Notes: generated from the letters alone by a model not told the origin. A DNA stretch of 64,000 nt from Varibaculum cambriense (GCF_002848005.1 NZ_PKHX01000010.1:47360-111359); one strand, 5' to 3'; counted from the stretch's first letter, positions 43,793 to 52,945 are shown. Numbers and translations are program-made.

Positions 43793-44362
43793 ATGACAAA
43801 CAATTTTTACCCGCTAGAAACCCGCGAACTGATTCATACTTCCCCCACGCCGGACGGTGGCACCAGCTGCTTCTACCGCACCAGCTTTGGGTTTGAAACC
43901 GATATTTTGAGCCCGGAGGGATTCCTTGTCTCTCGGGGTAGTCTCGGTCCGGACTTAACACCGATTGAGAGTACTTCGCAGCCCGCCCTGGTGCATTGGA
44001 ATAATTCTGGACAAGTGACTTTTGTGTCTTTCCGCCCGAATAATCGGCAAGTACAGCGGTATTTTAAGGACACTTCCGCTCCCTTAACTAATAGTTACGC
44101 GCTTGTCGCTGGCCAGCTGGTGCCGACCAGTTACTACAGCTTCGATTCGGCTACAGGCGAGATAGACCAGACGTTTGTCAGTTATTGGGACAGCGGGGCT
44201 GTGTCAGCGATAACAACCTATTGCGGGAATGGTGATGCTTGGCTGACCAGGTATAACGAGGATGGCACTTTCCTGGATCAGCATTTCTTTAGAGGCGGCA
44301 TGGAGGTCATCTACCCGCAAAATCCGGGTGCGCCACACATGGGAAGTGTAAGCGGTAGCTGA
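43793..44362 (+). CDS. Untagged MORN-family protein
   Basis: 189 residues. FYRTSFGFETDIL, LVHWNNSGQVTFVSFRPNNRQVQRYF and a final YNEDGTFLDQHFFRGG are the family body. No DGKF tag; class A promoter. Start set by the motif. Confidence 0.66.
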   Translation: MTNNFYPLETRELIHTSPTPDGGTSCFYRTSFGFETDILSPEGFLVSRGSLGPDLTPIESTSQPALVHWNNSGQVTFVSFRPNNRQVQRYFKDTSAPLTNSYALVAGQLVPTSYYSFDSATGEIDQTFVSYWDSGAVSAITTYCGNGDAWLTRYNEDGTFLDQHFFRGGMEVIYPQNPGAPHMGSVSGS

Positions 44363-44378
44363 TTGAAAGGAGAAGGCC

Positions 44379-44589
44379 GTGTCAGAAACTAGCGACCAGC
44401 TTTATTACGAGATCGAGGACCTGTTTTTTTGCCGCCGATCACCTAGCCGGGGTGGCCAGGGATTTAGGCCGCGAGGTAAAGGACCCTCAGATAAGAGCCG
44501 TACTGCACCGGGCGAAAGTGAACTTTTCTGCCAGCGCGCTGGCTTTAGAAAAAATCGTAGAGGAGGGGCTTTGTGATGAGCAAGAATAA
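44379..44589 (+). pseudogene. Small helical protein with a T7 frameshift
   Basis: Starts at GTG 44379 (GGAGAAGGCC upstream). A run of seven T near 44424 breaks the frame; dropping one T gives FFAADHLAGVARDLGREVKD and on to a stop at 44587, a well-formed helical protein coupled to the next gene. In the uninterrupted frame the sequence is Arg/Gly-rich and non-protein-like. Same type of T6-to-T7 event as in the methylase at 35958. Confidence 0.65.
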
Positions 44590-44887
44590 GCAGGACGAAT
44601 CTTTTAACCTGCTGTATCAAAGATGCAGCTCTTTAATAGACCTGTCCAAGCGTTCACAAAATAGTATTGAATGCCTTGAGTACGATTTGCGCGAGTTTAG
44701 GGACGACCTTCGCAGGTTCAAAGAAAGCGGCGAAAATCTACACAATTTTGGCCTACCCATGTCCCTAATGTTCCTTGAATCTAGGGCAATAAAGCTGTTA
44801 AAAACCACGAAAGCCATTAAGAAAAATGTTGTAGTGCTGCAAGAAACATACGACCGATTGGAGGGACTTTGCGATGAGCAAGATTGA
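44576..44887 (+). CDS. Small coiled-coil protein of a tandem family
   Basis: 103 residues from ATG 44576. Helical throughout (SIECLEYDLREFRDDLRRFK), GLPMSLMFLESRAIKLLKT shared with the next gene (RLSMPLTFLNISADKILST). Coupled starts and stops link four tandem genes (44379, 44576, 44874, 45172). Function unknown. Confidence 0.6.
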   Translation: MSKNKQDESFNLLYQRCSSLIDLSKRSQNSIECLEYDLREFRDDLRRFKESGENLHNFGLPMSLMFLESRAIKLLKTTKAIKKNVVVLQETYDRLEGLCDEQD

Positions 44888-45179
44888 GGAAAATAAATGC
44901 TTTTATCTTTTGCGCGATGGCCGTAGCGCGTTAATAGAGCTGGCTCAGACTTTAGCGGACGAGAGCAAACGCTTTGAGAGTGAGGCGCGCGACCTTGAGA
45001 AAGACATTAACGAAGTCCAGGCAACTGGCGAGTATTGGCTAGATGTTCGCTTGTCCATGCCCTTGACGTTCCTTAACATAAGTGCAGACAAAATCCTGAG
45101 TACCGCAAAAAGAATAAAGAAAATCTCTAAGGCAATGGAAGAAACACATAGCGAAATGAAAGGACCTTATTATGAGTAA
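44874..45179 (+). CDS. Small coiled-coil protein, paralogue of 44576
   Basis: 101 residues. LADESKRFESEARDLEKDIN coiled coil and SMPLTFLN motif. Overlaps its neighbours by 14 and 8 bases. Confidence 0.6.
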   Translation: MSKIEENKCFYLLRDGRSALIELAQTLADESKRFESEARDLEKDINEVQATGEYWLDVRLSMPLTFLNISADKILSTAKRIKKISKAMEETHSEMKGPYYE

Positions 45180-45492
45180 AGACAAGCAAGAAGTAAAGCT
45201 AGCAATCACCTCGATGCTTAAAGACCTTGAGACCGTGCGGGGGTGCACTGAACAGGTTGAAAATGTTGTCGGTTGGTTGAGGTTTTACACTCGGACAATC
45301 GGCGAGAGCGCTCAAAGAGCGCTTATTATCGGGGACACTGATTCTCTTGCACAAGATCGGTCTTTGCCAGATTTTATTGAAACTAACGCCAATTTGCTTA
45401 GGGAGATAGCCAAGGGTATCGAGACCGGAGCAGACCATTTGAATATGCATTTCTATTATCTTTTAGGCGAGGGCGAAGACGAAGAAGAATGA
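45172..45492 (+). CDS. Small helical protein of the same tandem set
   Basis: 106 residues, acidic tail GEGEDEEE. More diverged than the previous two but with the same size, helical make-up and overlapping start. Directly coupled to the SNF2 helicase, so the set may be helicase or polymerase accessories. Confidence 0.58.
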   Translation: MSKDKQEVKLAITSMLKDLETVRGCTEQVENVVGWLRFYTRTIGESAQRALIIGDTDSLAQDRSLPDFIETNANLLREIAKGIETGADHLNMHFYYLLGEGEDEEE

Positions 45493-47141
45493 GCACCTTA
45501 TATGCGGTTAAAAGTGGCGGGTTCGCCTTAAAGGACGATGCGGGGGGTATCTGCAAGGTTAATGAAGATGCCCTTGCCGCTACTGCCTGTCACGCCGAAC
45601 TATCCAAGGGTGCAAAGGCCGCGCTTTGGGAGATGGTTCCGCCCTGGTTTGGCCTTGACTTGTTTGATTATCAACTTAGCGCCGCCATCCGCCTAGATGA
45701 GCTATCTTTGCTTGCCGATCCGCCTGGTCTTGGTAAAACTAGGACTTCACTAGCTGCCGCTGCCAGGCAAGATGCTAAAAGGTTGGTAATAGTTTGTCCT
45801 CCGGTGGTGGCTGCATCTTGGGCGCGGGAGGCTAGTGTTTCTAATGTGGCTAACCCGCTTCGCCCAAAGAAAGCAAAGCGCGTAGGAGGGGTCGGTATTG
45901 ATCCGCCAGGGCCGCACGTCAAAATGATTCAATCATCTAAGCCGCTACCTGACCTGCCCGATATTGGAATTGTGGTAGTGCCAGACTCAATGCTGGGGGC
46001 GAGGAAAGACATTGTAAAAATGCTTGTAGATTGGGCCCCGGATTTTATGATCATTGATGAGGTCCACCGGCTTAAAACTTGGAAAGCTGCCCGCTCTAAA
46101 GCCGTAAAAAAGCTAGCTAGGAATGTTCCGAAAGTGCTGGCTTTATCGGGTACTCCCCTGCTCGGCAAGGTCTACGAGATAACCAATGTGCTTGATATTA
46201 CCGGCGATCTCGTTGGCGCTTTTGGTGGTTACGGAGCGTTTTGCAGAAAATACTTATGGCAAACACCGTGGGGTGAGCAAAAGGCAAGAAAGAAAATGAT
46301 CCCCCACTTAAAGCAAGTCTTAGACGAGGATGTGTGGGTTCGGCGTGAGCGCGAAGACGTACTAAAAGACTTACCCGAACATTTATCTTCCGTCATGGTG
46401 TTAGAAGACTTGTCGCTGAAAGAATACGAAAAGGCTTACGAAAAAGTTACTGGCGAGATTGACCAGTGGATTAAAGATTTCGGGCCGCGTATTACCCCGG
46501 CAATGATTGATGGGTTCTGCGCTGATCCCCTGCCTATGATTTCTCTTCTTCGAGAAGCGGCAGGACTGGCAAAGATTCCTAAGGTATCCGACATGGCTAA
46601 AGAGTGGGTAAATGACCATCCAGCGGAAAAAGACGGTACATATAGCGATCCGCTACTTATTTGGACGCACCACCGGGAGGTAACTAAGCAGACCTGCAAG
46701 GCGTTAAAAGAAGTCTTGGGCGAAGATAAAGTGGGGATCATTATTGGCGGTACTTCCCCTGCAACTATTTCGCGCACCGTAGATGCTTTTCAGGCTGGCC
46801 ATCTTGCCGCGCTAGTTGCGTCTATTCATGCTGGTGGGGTGGGCATTACTTTAACAAGGGGCAATTTCCATATTTTCGCTGAAGCTGACTGGACACCGGC
46901 GATTATTGAACAAGCCCAACGCCGACAAAACCGGATCAGCCAGACCCGCACTACCCGCTCATTGACCCTGATTGCAGCAGGGACGCTGGACGAACATTTA
47001 GAAGATTCCTTAGACAAGAAAGCCACAGAATTAGTGCCTTTGCTTGGAAAGGACGCTGACCAAGCAGTTTTAGAGGGCGACTTGGTGGATGCCAGGTCTA
47101 TTTTGCGGGGCTTGGTGACCGAGAGAGTGCGCTCTCAGTAG
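45489..47141 (+). CDS. SNF2-type DEAD/H helicase
   Basis: 550 residues. Walker A LLADPPGLGKTRTS, motif Ia LVIVCPPVVAASWARE, motif II IIDEVHRLK, motif III LSGTPLLG, and C-terminal motifs V-VI ASIHAGGVGITLTRGN then EQAQRRQNRISQ. DNA translocase; located between the helical protein set and the DnaE gene, so replication or repair is likely. Confidence 0.88.
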   Translation: MSTLYAVKSGGFALKDDAGGICKVNEDALAATACHAELSKGAKAALWEMVPPWFGLDLFDYQLSAAIRLDELSLLADPPGLGKTRTSLAAAARQDAKRLVIVCPPVVAASWAREASVSNVANPLRPKKAKRVGGVGIDPPGPHVKMIQSSKPLPDLPDIGIVVVPDSMLGARKDIVKMLVDWAPDFMIIDEVHRLKTWKAARSKAVKKLARNVPKVLALSGTPLLGKVYEITNVLDITGDLVGAFGGYGAFCRKYLWQTPWGEQKARKKMIPHLKQVLDEDVWVRREREDVLKDLPEHLSSVMVLEDLSLKEYEKAYEKVTGEIDQWIKDFGPRITPAMIDGFCADPLPMISLLREAAGLAKIPKVSDMAKEWVNDHPAEKDGTYSDPLLIWTHHREVTKQTCKALKEVLGEDKVGIIIGGTSPATISRTVDAFQAGHLAALVASIHAGGVGITLTRGNFHIFAEADWTPAIIEQAQRRQNRISQTRTTRSLTLIAAGTLDEHLEDSLDKKATELVPLLGKDADQAVLEGDLVDARSILRGLVTERVRSQ

Positions 47142-47277
47142 ACTTAATGTTTTTGTTTTGCCGCAAGTATTCTGCTGCCAGTTCAGTTTCCAGCAGTAAC
47201 GGTGTGATGCTTTTTGTAGGAGCACCGAAAAGCCCAATTCTGGATTCTTCCTCGCTTTTTAATTGGTTGTTAGTCAT
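47098..47277 (-). CDS. Small protein of unknown function
   Basis: 59 residues from ATG 47277, which has AAGGAG 8 bases upstream on the minus strand. It overlaps the helicase 3' end. A further in-frame ATG at 47313 lies 5 bases from a class A variant motif, so a leaderless longer form is possible. Confidence 0.5.
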   Translation of the reverse strand: MTNNQLKSEEESRIGLFGAPTKSITPLLLETELAAEYLRQNKNIKSTESALSRSPSPAK

Positions 47278-47318
47278 TGTCGCTGTCTCCTTGCGCAATC
47301 CGGATTCTTCCATTTTAT

Positions 47319-47329
47319 ATGTATGGCGC
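47319..47329 (-). promoter_or_regulatory. Class A motif variant (minus)
   Basis: GCGCCATACAT, 5-base spacer to ATG 47313, divergent from the plus motif at 47353; 23 bases separate the cores. Confidence 0.6.
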
Positions 47330-47352
47330 GCGCGTTTTCCCCAAAAATCCAT

Positions 47353-47363
47353 GCGCCCTACAT
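47353..47363 (+). promoter_or_regulatory. Class A motif with leader
   Basis: GCGCCCTACAT-AGGTAGTGA, leader with GAAAGGA, ATG 47396. Same form as 25823 and 37129. Confidence 0.7.
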
Positions 47364-47395
47364 AGGTAGTGAGTAACGCAGAAAGGACAACGAAA

Positions 47396-47710
47396 ATGGC
47401 TAACGATTTAAGCACTGAGATTACTAAGAAGTGGGACGAAGCAATGAAACTTTCCCACGCTATTAAAGACGCATTCGACCGTCAAGCCGTTGTGATTGAG
47501 GATTACAAGAAAGAATACGCCGCTTTGCAGGATATGTTGCGCCGCTTAAAGGCGGGGGACAAACAGATTACATTCGATGAAGCGTCCAATCTAGTTGCCA
47601 AGATGGATAACTTAAAATCTTTGGGCTTTAGATACTTGAAAGAAGCAAACGACCGCGCTAGCGACTTGCTCCAGTTGCTAGGGGAACTCGATGAGCTTGA
47701 AGGCAAATAA
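47396..47710 (+). CDS. Small helical protein before dnaE
   Basis: 104 residues from ATG 47396 (an in-frame GTG at 47369 is the alternative). Coiled-coil-like, similar in style to 44576-45172. Its TAATG end overlaps the polymerase start. Confidence 0.58.
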   Translation: MANDLSTEITKKWDEAMKLSHAIKDAFDRQAVVIEDYKKEYAALQDMLRRLKAGDKQITFDEASNLVAKMDNLKSLGFRYLKEANDRASDLLQLLGELDELEGK

Positions 47711-50700
47711 TGAGTTTCGTACACCTACATACGCACTTTGAAACGTCCTATATGGACGGAACTATCCGGCTTGATCGCGGGGCAAAGATTGCCGCTGAGC
47801 TTGGCCAAGATGCCCTTGCGATCACCGATCATGGCACGCTTGCCGGTACCTATAAGCACTTTCTAGCCTGCAACAAGGCTGGTATTAAACCGATTTTAGG
47901 GGTAGAAACTTATCTTGCTATCGGCTCGCGCTTTGACCATAGATACCGCGTAGAAGACGGTAAACAAAAACGCTACGAACACCTTACTCTGCTTGCTAAG
48001 AATCGGAAGGGCTGGGAAAACCTGGTCACCTTACAGGCGGCGGCGCATGATTCTTACTGGTATAAGCCGAGGATTGATTTTGATTTGCTTAAGTCCCATA
48101 GCGAGGGACTTATTTGCATGACTGGTTGTCTTGCTGGCCCTTATCTGGGGGAACTGGCAAAAGTGCCGGGCGCAAAGGCGCTGGCTGAGGACTTCAAGGC
48201 AGAACTTGCCAAGGTGCGGGAGAAGCATGACCTACCTAAAGCTACTTTGGAAGAACTTATCGCTAGGCTCGCCGCCATTGAAACTGACGATGCCAAAAGC
48301 GCTGCCAGTAAAGCTATGGCCTTGCTAGATGCCAAAAATGGTAAAGATAAGGCAATAGCTAACCTGAAGCGCCTTAGAGATATTTTCGGCGAGGAAAACC
48401 TAGTCGTAGAACTTATGGAACACGGGATTGAAAAAGAATCCACCATCGTTCCCTTAGCTGCATCCATTGCCAGCGAGTACGGACTTAGCTGCGTGGCTAC
48501 CGGGGACGCACACTATGAAAAAGAGGGCGATGCCGATATGCACGATGCTTGGCTAGCGCTATCCACCGGTGCGGGGGCAAGGCTAGATAATAAAGACCGG
48601 CTTGTATTTGACGGCGAGGGCTATTTTCTTTGCTCCGAAGACCAGATGCGAGCCAAAAGAAGTGAGGACTTTTGGGCCGACGCTGTATCCAATACCGCCG
48701 AAGTAGCAAACATGGTTGACGAAGACGTGCTGCCGGAGCGAAAACTATACTTGCCAGCATTTCCTACCCCTAAGGGCAAAACCGAAAAAGAATACCTAGT
48801 CGAAAAAGTAAAAGCCGGAGCAAAGCGGCGCTATGGAGCAAAACTGCCAGATGAGGTACGCTCCCGGTTAAACAAGGAACTCAAAGTCATTGACCAGATG
48901 GGGATGTGTTCTTACTTCCTGATTGTTGAAGACCTGATTTCTTGGGCTAAATCGGAAGTTTCCGCAAAAGACTGGATTGCGGGAAAGAAGAAAAAATCTA
49001 AGGCTCCGATCCTGGTCGGGCCTGGTCGCGGCTCAGTTGGAGGGTGCTTGCTGGCGTACTGCCTAGGCATACACGACACTGACCCGCTGCGCTCCGACCT
49101 AATGTTCGAGCGTTTCCTTGATCCTAGCCGGGTAGGAATGCCAGACGTGGATACCGATTTTGAAAAAAACCGGCGAGATGAGATTTTGGACTTCCTGGTG
49201 CTTCGCTGGGGAGCAGGCCACGTCCTGCAACTTGGCACGCTCTCTACTCGCGGGGTAAAAGACGCGATAGATTCCGGGGCCAGGCTACTTGGGATTACGG
49301 TCAAAGATGCTGCTACCTTGAAAGAACAGGTAGTAGATAACATGACCATTGAAGAACTGCTCGATAAGCAGGTAGCGGAAGGCAAGGGCTTTAGGAACGC
49401 CTTAAATGCCCTGTCGCGTAGGGCCGATACCGATAAATGGATGGAACTATCGAAGTTCTTTTACGGACTGGTACGCGGGGAAGGCATTCACGCTTGCGGA
49501 GTAGTAATCTCAGACCAGGACTTAACTAAAATGGTGCCAACCAGGCTTAATAGGGGGTCTACTGCTAGGGATGGAGCGCCGCCAGTAAGCGAATGGGAAG
49601 GCAAAGATATTGAAAACTTGGGGCTACTAAAACAAGACGTTTTAGGGCTTAGAACGTTAGATATTATTGGCACTTGCCTGGCCCAAGCATCCCGTCTAGA
49701 AGGCAAAAAGATAACTACCAGCGACATTCCAGACCCGGACTCAAAGGCAGCCTCCCCTGCCTGGGAGCTGCTGGCCAAGGGAGATAATGCAGGGGTATTT
49801 CAGGTAGAGTCGGCTTCAGCTAGAGACTTAACCCGAGCGGTATCCCCAACCTGCCTTGAACATATTTGTGCTATTAACGCTCTCAATAGGCCTGGCCCTA
49901 TGATGGCTGGTCAGCACGAGCTTTACGCCAAGCTGGTCACTAGCGGGGATAAGGCTGATATATCAGACCTAGCGGGGACTAAGGCACAAGTGGGCGTGGT
50001 TGAGTCGATTCTAGGTTCTACCCAAAACCTTGCTATCTATCAAGAACAGTCCATGCTGATCGGGAAGGTGATTGGCGGGTTCGATAATGGCGGGGTAAAC
50101 CTGCTTCGCCACGCTATTAGTAAGAAGAATAAGGAAGAATTTGCTGAACTTACCCCGCGTTTCATTGAGGGCGCGCAGCAAAGCATTAGCGAGGACGGGA
50201 AAGAAAAAGTATCGTTTTCGCGCTCTCAAGCTGCCGCGATTTGGCACCTCGTGGAAGGCGGGGCGAACTATTCTTTCAACAAGTCACATTCAGCAGCCTA
50301 CGGAATGCTTACCTATCGGTGTGCTTATTTGAAAGCGGTATATCCCGCGCCATTTACCGCTGCTGCACTGATCCACACTGACCTGCCAGATAAGAGGCGG
50401 GCATTGCTAGAAGACTTGCAAGGCGTTAGCGTCGGTGCGCCAGATATTAACGATTCCGACCTACTTCCTAGCGCGAAAAGTAAAACTGAGGTCTTGCTAG
50501 GGCTGGGCGATATTAAGGGGCTAAAGAAGGGCGCAAAGAAACTTCTTAAGGCCCGTAGCGGGGTTCCTTTTGAGTCTATGGAAGATTTCATAACGCGCGC
50601 TAAGCCCACTAAAACGCAGTTAGACGCACTCACTGAGTCGGGAGCGTTAGACCGTTTCGGGGCAAGAGATAACACGGACCCGGTAGAAAAATGGGTAGCA

Positions 50701-51114
50701 GAACTAGGTCGCCTAGGCATTGTTTTAAGTGCCGAAAACCCCCTAGACGTATATTCGGGTCAGGTAAGGAAGTTTGTGGCAGATAACCCGCCTAACCAAG
50801 CTGTACCGGCTATTTCTAGGCTAGGGGGGCTATCTCTTGGCGCGCACAGGTCAATCGGTATTTGCGAAGCGGTAGAAACAAAACGTATCAAGTCCGGGCT
50901 GATGGCAACTTTTACAGTGTCCAACCGGCAAGGAGACAGGGAAAAGATCATTGCTTGGCCAAAAGCCTTCGAGAACCCTATAACCCGTCTAGGCGAGGTT
51001 AAACCTGGAACTATCGCGGTGTTTAACTTGCTGGTGAAGGATGGATTTTTAGGCAGCGGAACAGACTACTTCACCGATAGGGTCACTATTTTCCACCCGG
51101 AGGAAGAACAATGA
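47710..51114 (+). CDS. dnaE: DNA polymerase III alpha subunit (DnaE type)
   Basis: 1134 residues. N-terminal PHP domain with HLHTHFETSYMDG and ITDHGTLAG, CFP polymerase core with GPGRGSVGGCLLAYCLGI and catalytic MPDVDTDFEKNRRDEI (near residue 478), TDKRALLEDLQG-type thumb region and a C-terminal OB-like domain (ATFTVSNRQGDREKIIAWP). This replicative polymerase is encoded by the mobile element, not the host copy, which is unusual outside large phages. Confidence 0.95.
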   Translation: MSFVHLHTHFETSYMDGTIRLDRGAKIAAELGQDALAITDHGTLAGTYKHFLACNKAGIKPILGVETYLAIGSRFDHRYRVEDGKQKRYEHLTLLAKNRKGWENLVTLQAAAHDSYWYKPRIDFDLLKSHSEGLICMTGCLAGPYLGELAKVPGAKALAEDFKAELAKVREKHDLPKATLEELIARLAAIETDDAKSAASKAMALLDAKNGKDKAIANLKRLRDIFGEENLVVELMEHGIEKESTIVPLAASIASEYGLSCVATGDAHYEKEGDADMHDAWLALSTGAGARLDNKDRLVFDGEGYFLCSEDQMRAKRSEDFWADAVSNTAEVANMVDEDVLPERKLYLPAFPTPKGKTEKEYLVEKVKAGAKRRYGAKLPDEVRSRLNKELKVIDQMGMCSYFLIVEDLISWAKSEVSAKDWIAGKKKKSKAPILVGPGRGSVGGCLLAYCLGIHDTDPLRSDLMFERFLDPSRVGMPDVDTDFEKNRRDEILDFLVLRWGAGHVLQLGTLSTRGVKDAIDSGARLLGITVKDAATLKEQVVDNMTIEELLDKQVAEGKGFRNALNALSRRADTDKWMELSKFFYGLVRGEGIHACGVVISDQDLTKMVPTRLNRGSTARDGAPPVSEWEGKDIENLGLLKQDVLGLRTLDIIGTCLAQASRLEGKKITTSDIPDPDSKAASPAWELLAKGDNAGVFQVESASARDLTRAVSPTCLEHICAINALNRPGPMMAGQHELYAKLVTSGDKADISDLAGTKAQVGVVESILGSTQNLAIYQEQSMLIGKVIGGFDNGGVNLLRHAISKKNKEEFAELTPRFIEGAQQSISEDGKEKVSFSRSQAAAIWHLVEGGANYSFNKSHSAAYGMLTYRCAYLKAVYPAPFTAAALIHTDLPDKRRALLEDLQGVSVGAPDINDSDLLPSAKSKTEVLLGLGDIKGLKKGAKKLLKARSGVPFESMEDFITRAKPTKTQLDALTESGALDRFGARDNTDPVEKWVAELGRLGIVLSAENPLDVYSGQVRKFVADNPPNQAVPAISRLGGLSLGAHRSIGICEAVETKRIKSGLMATFTVSNRQGDREKIIAWPKAFENPITRLGEVKPGTIAVFNLLVKDGFLGSGTDYFTDRVTIFHPEEEQ

Positions 51115-51314
51115 CCGCCGATAAATGCTTAGAGAGCTTCGCCCTGGAAGTGGTGGATGATTTTGCTGCCACTGGTATTGTCTCTGATGGCATTGGTGTT
51201 TTGGTCGATATTGGCGAGGGCTTTACCGGCGAGATGGGGTTCACTTATCCAGATCAGGGCGTACCTTGGGGGCTGGAAAGCGCAGAGTCTTTCGTTGACA
51301 CTCCCCACGGATAA
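51111..51314 (+). CDS. Small protein truncated by the TnpB element
   Basis: 67 residues. ATG overlaps the dnaE stop (ATGA). The end (ESFVDTPHG) is already inside the transposon right end at 51295, so the native C terminus has been replaced. The continuation was not found on the far side. Confidence 0.6.
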   Translation: MTADKCLESFALEVVDDFAATGIVSDGIGVLVDIGEGFTGEMGFTYPDQGVPWGLESAESFVDTPHG

Positions 51315-51440
51315 ATCCGGGGGATTCTTGCTTCATCGTTGATTGCCTCACCCGAAGGATTGGTCTTATATCTACTCCACAAGCTATGCAGCAACAGTTA
51401 TTGCTGCGGTTCCCGAGTGTCCCTCGGTACCGTTTAAGAT
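51300..51440 (-). ncRNA. Omega-RNA at the tnpB 3' end
   Basis: Overlaps the last tnpB codons. Stems CCGAG..CTCGG and GCAGCAA..TTGCTGC, conserved GTGGAGTAGATATAAGACC and CTTCGGG loop, and a terminal hairpin with the right end; guide would be read from the flank beyond 51295. Typical TnpB layout. A second copy is at 40267. Confidence 0.75.
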
Positions 51441-52519
51441 TCTTATTCCCTCTGCCAAAATGTTTTGAGCGGCGTTAATATCGCGATCATGCCTAGCCCC
51501 GCAGGCTTTGCACTTCCATCTGCGCTTAGACGCAGGCATTTTCTCTTCTTTTACCCCGCACTTGTGGCAGGTTTTAGAAGATGCAAACCATCTATCTACC
51601 TGGACAAAGATTTTGCCCCTTTCCTTAGCTTTGTATTCCAAAAAGCCAAAGATAGTGGCGAAACTTTGGGCCGCAATACTTTTTGCGAGGTGATGATTCT
51701 TCATCATTCCAGCCACATTCAAGGTTTCAGCGCATATCACTTGGTTTTCGCTGATTAGCTTTGCCGTAACCTCGTGCAGGTGGTCTTTCCTCTTATTCGC
51801 TATTTTCTCGTAGACTCTTGCTACCTTAATTTTTTGTTTCTTCCGGTTATTCGATCCTTTCTTCTTCCTCGACAGTTTCCTTTGCTGCCTGGCAAGCTTC
51901 TTGTCTAGCTTTCGTGTGTCGGCCACACCATTAATTTTTTCTCCATCTGAAGTGGCGACCATACTCTTAATTCCTAAGTCAATACCGACAGCTTTACCGG
52001 TTTTGGATTTCGGTGGCTCCGGTATGTCAACGCAAGTAAATACGATGAAGTATTTGCCGCTAGAGGTCTGTTTTATCGTGGCAGAGGTGATTCTGCCTTT
52101 CACTGGTCTACTTATCCGGGCTTTTACCAGTCCCACTTTGGGTATCCAAACGTGGGAGTCATCTACAATTTTGGCGGCAGTTGTGCGGTAGGTTTTACGA
52201 GACTTCTTTTTCTTAAAATTCGGAAAACCGATACTTTTTCCCTAAAGAAATTCTGGTAAGCCCGATCTAGGTCACGCAAAGACTGTTGTAGGGCTGTGGA
52301 ATCCACCTCAGCTAGCCAAGCAGTATTCTCTTGCTTCTTTAGCTGGGTTACCACCCTCATGCACTCATAGATACTTGGGCTCTTACCTGTTTTCTCGTAG
52401 GTATCCATACACATTCTTAGGAAAAAGTTATACATCCATCTTACGCACCCGAAAAACCGAGTCATTAGTTTTATCTGGCCCTGGTTCGGGTATAGGCGAT
52501 ACTCAAATGCTTTCTCCAT
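51384..52519 (-). pseudogene. tnpB: TnpB RNA-guided nuclease, frameshifted
   Basis: Two pieces: 52519-52163 (residues 1-118, KAFEYRLYPNQGQ start) and the frame down to 51384. Adding one A in a five-A run near 52239 joins them as NFFREKSIGFPNFKKKK. RuvC residues are intact: GIDLGIKS (Asp), CAETLNVAGM (Glu), RDINAAQN (Asp), with zinc CHKCG..CKACG. So only one base separates it from a functional nuclease. Confidence 0.85.
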
Positions 52520-52538
52520 ACCTCCCTATGTAGGGCGC
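52520..52538 (-). promoter_or_regulatory. Class A start-abutting motif before tnpB
   Basis: GCGCCCTACAT, 8-base spacer, ATG 52519. Upstream GAGAAAAGTCGCTGG matches 25834-25850. tnpB therefore uses an element-type promoter. Confidence 0.75.
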
Positions 52539-52555
52539 ATGAGAAAAGTCGCTGG

Positions 52556-52864
52556 TTAACTTCTTCTGGTTTCGTCCTGATAGTCATTCACCACGTTTTG
52601 CAAAGTGCCATAATCGGTTATATCCAGATCGTCGGGGAAGTCCTGATCTTTAATCCAAGCGGCAAAATCAAACAGATTGTCGATGTAAATGGTAAGCATA
52701 TCGCCCAAGCACCAATCCCAAGTTTCAGCGCGTAATACTTCGCCGTCATCCCGCTTAAAAATAAGCGTGGTAAATGTAGCCTCAGTTGTGCAGGCGCAGA
52801 AGTCGCAAGTTCCAAATTGGATTTCCTCAGTCACGGACTCGTGGTCAATCAGTTTTAGTTTCAT
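52556..52864 (-). CDS. Small CxxC protein, single-domain copy
   Basis: 102 residues. MKLKLIDHESVTEE, FGTCDFCACT (possible zinc knuckle), AETWDWC, DFAAWI and DLDITDYGTL. Same domain as both halves of 53878. Start set by the class A motif. Confidence 0.65.
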   Translation of the reverse strand: MKLKLIDHESVTEEIQFGTCDFCACTTEATFTTLIFKRDDGEVLRAETWDWCLGDMLTIYIDNLFDFAAWIKDQDFPDDLDITDYGTLQNVVNDYQDETRRS

Positions 52865-52882
52865 ACCTACTATGTAGGGCGC
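52865..52882 (-). promoter_or_regulatory. Class A start-abutting motif
   Basis: GCGCCCTACAT, spacer AGTAGGT, ATG 52864. Confidence 0.75.
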
Positions 52883-52927
52883 GCGGGATTTTTGCTTGCA
52901 CTCTCGATTTAATTTCTGGAATTGTCC

Positions 52928-52945
52928 GCGCCCTATATACGAGAT
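52928..52945 (+). promoter_or_regulatory. Class A start-abutting motif
   Basis: GCGCCCTATAT, 7-base spacer ACGAGAT, ATG 52946. Divergent from 52865. Confidence 0.75.

Larger units (their letters stand above)
51295..52527 (-). mobile_element. IS200/IS605-type tnpB-only element
   Basis: Right end is the TCAA of GTGTCAA (minus strand), as in ISHp608-like C_R sites, preceded by the hairpin CCCCGGATTTATCCGTGGGG. It carries only tnpB, no tnpA. The left end is unclear because the tnpB start abuts a class A motif. Confidence 0.75.

Noticed and set aside
52239..52245. Programmed -1 frameshift in tnpB
   Set aside because: The run GGGAAAAAG does not give a good slippery heptamer in the reading phase; a lost A (or assembly error) is simpler.
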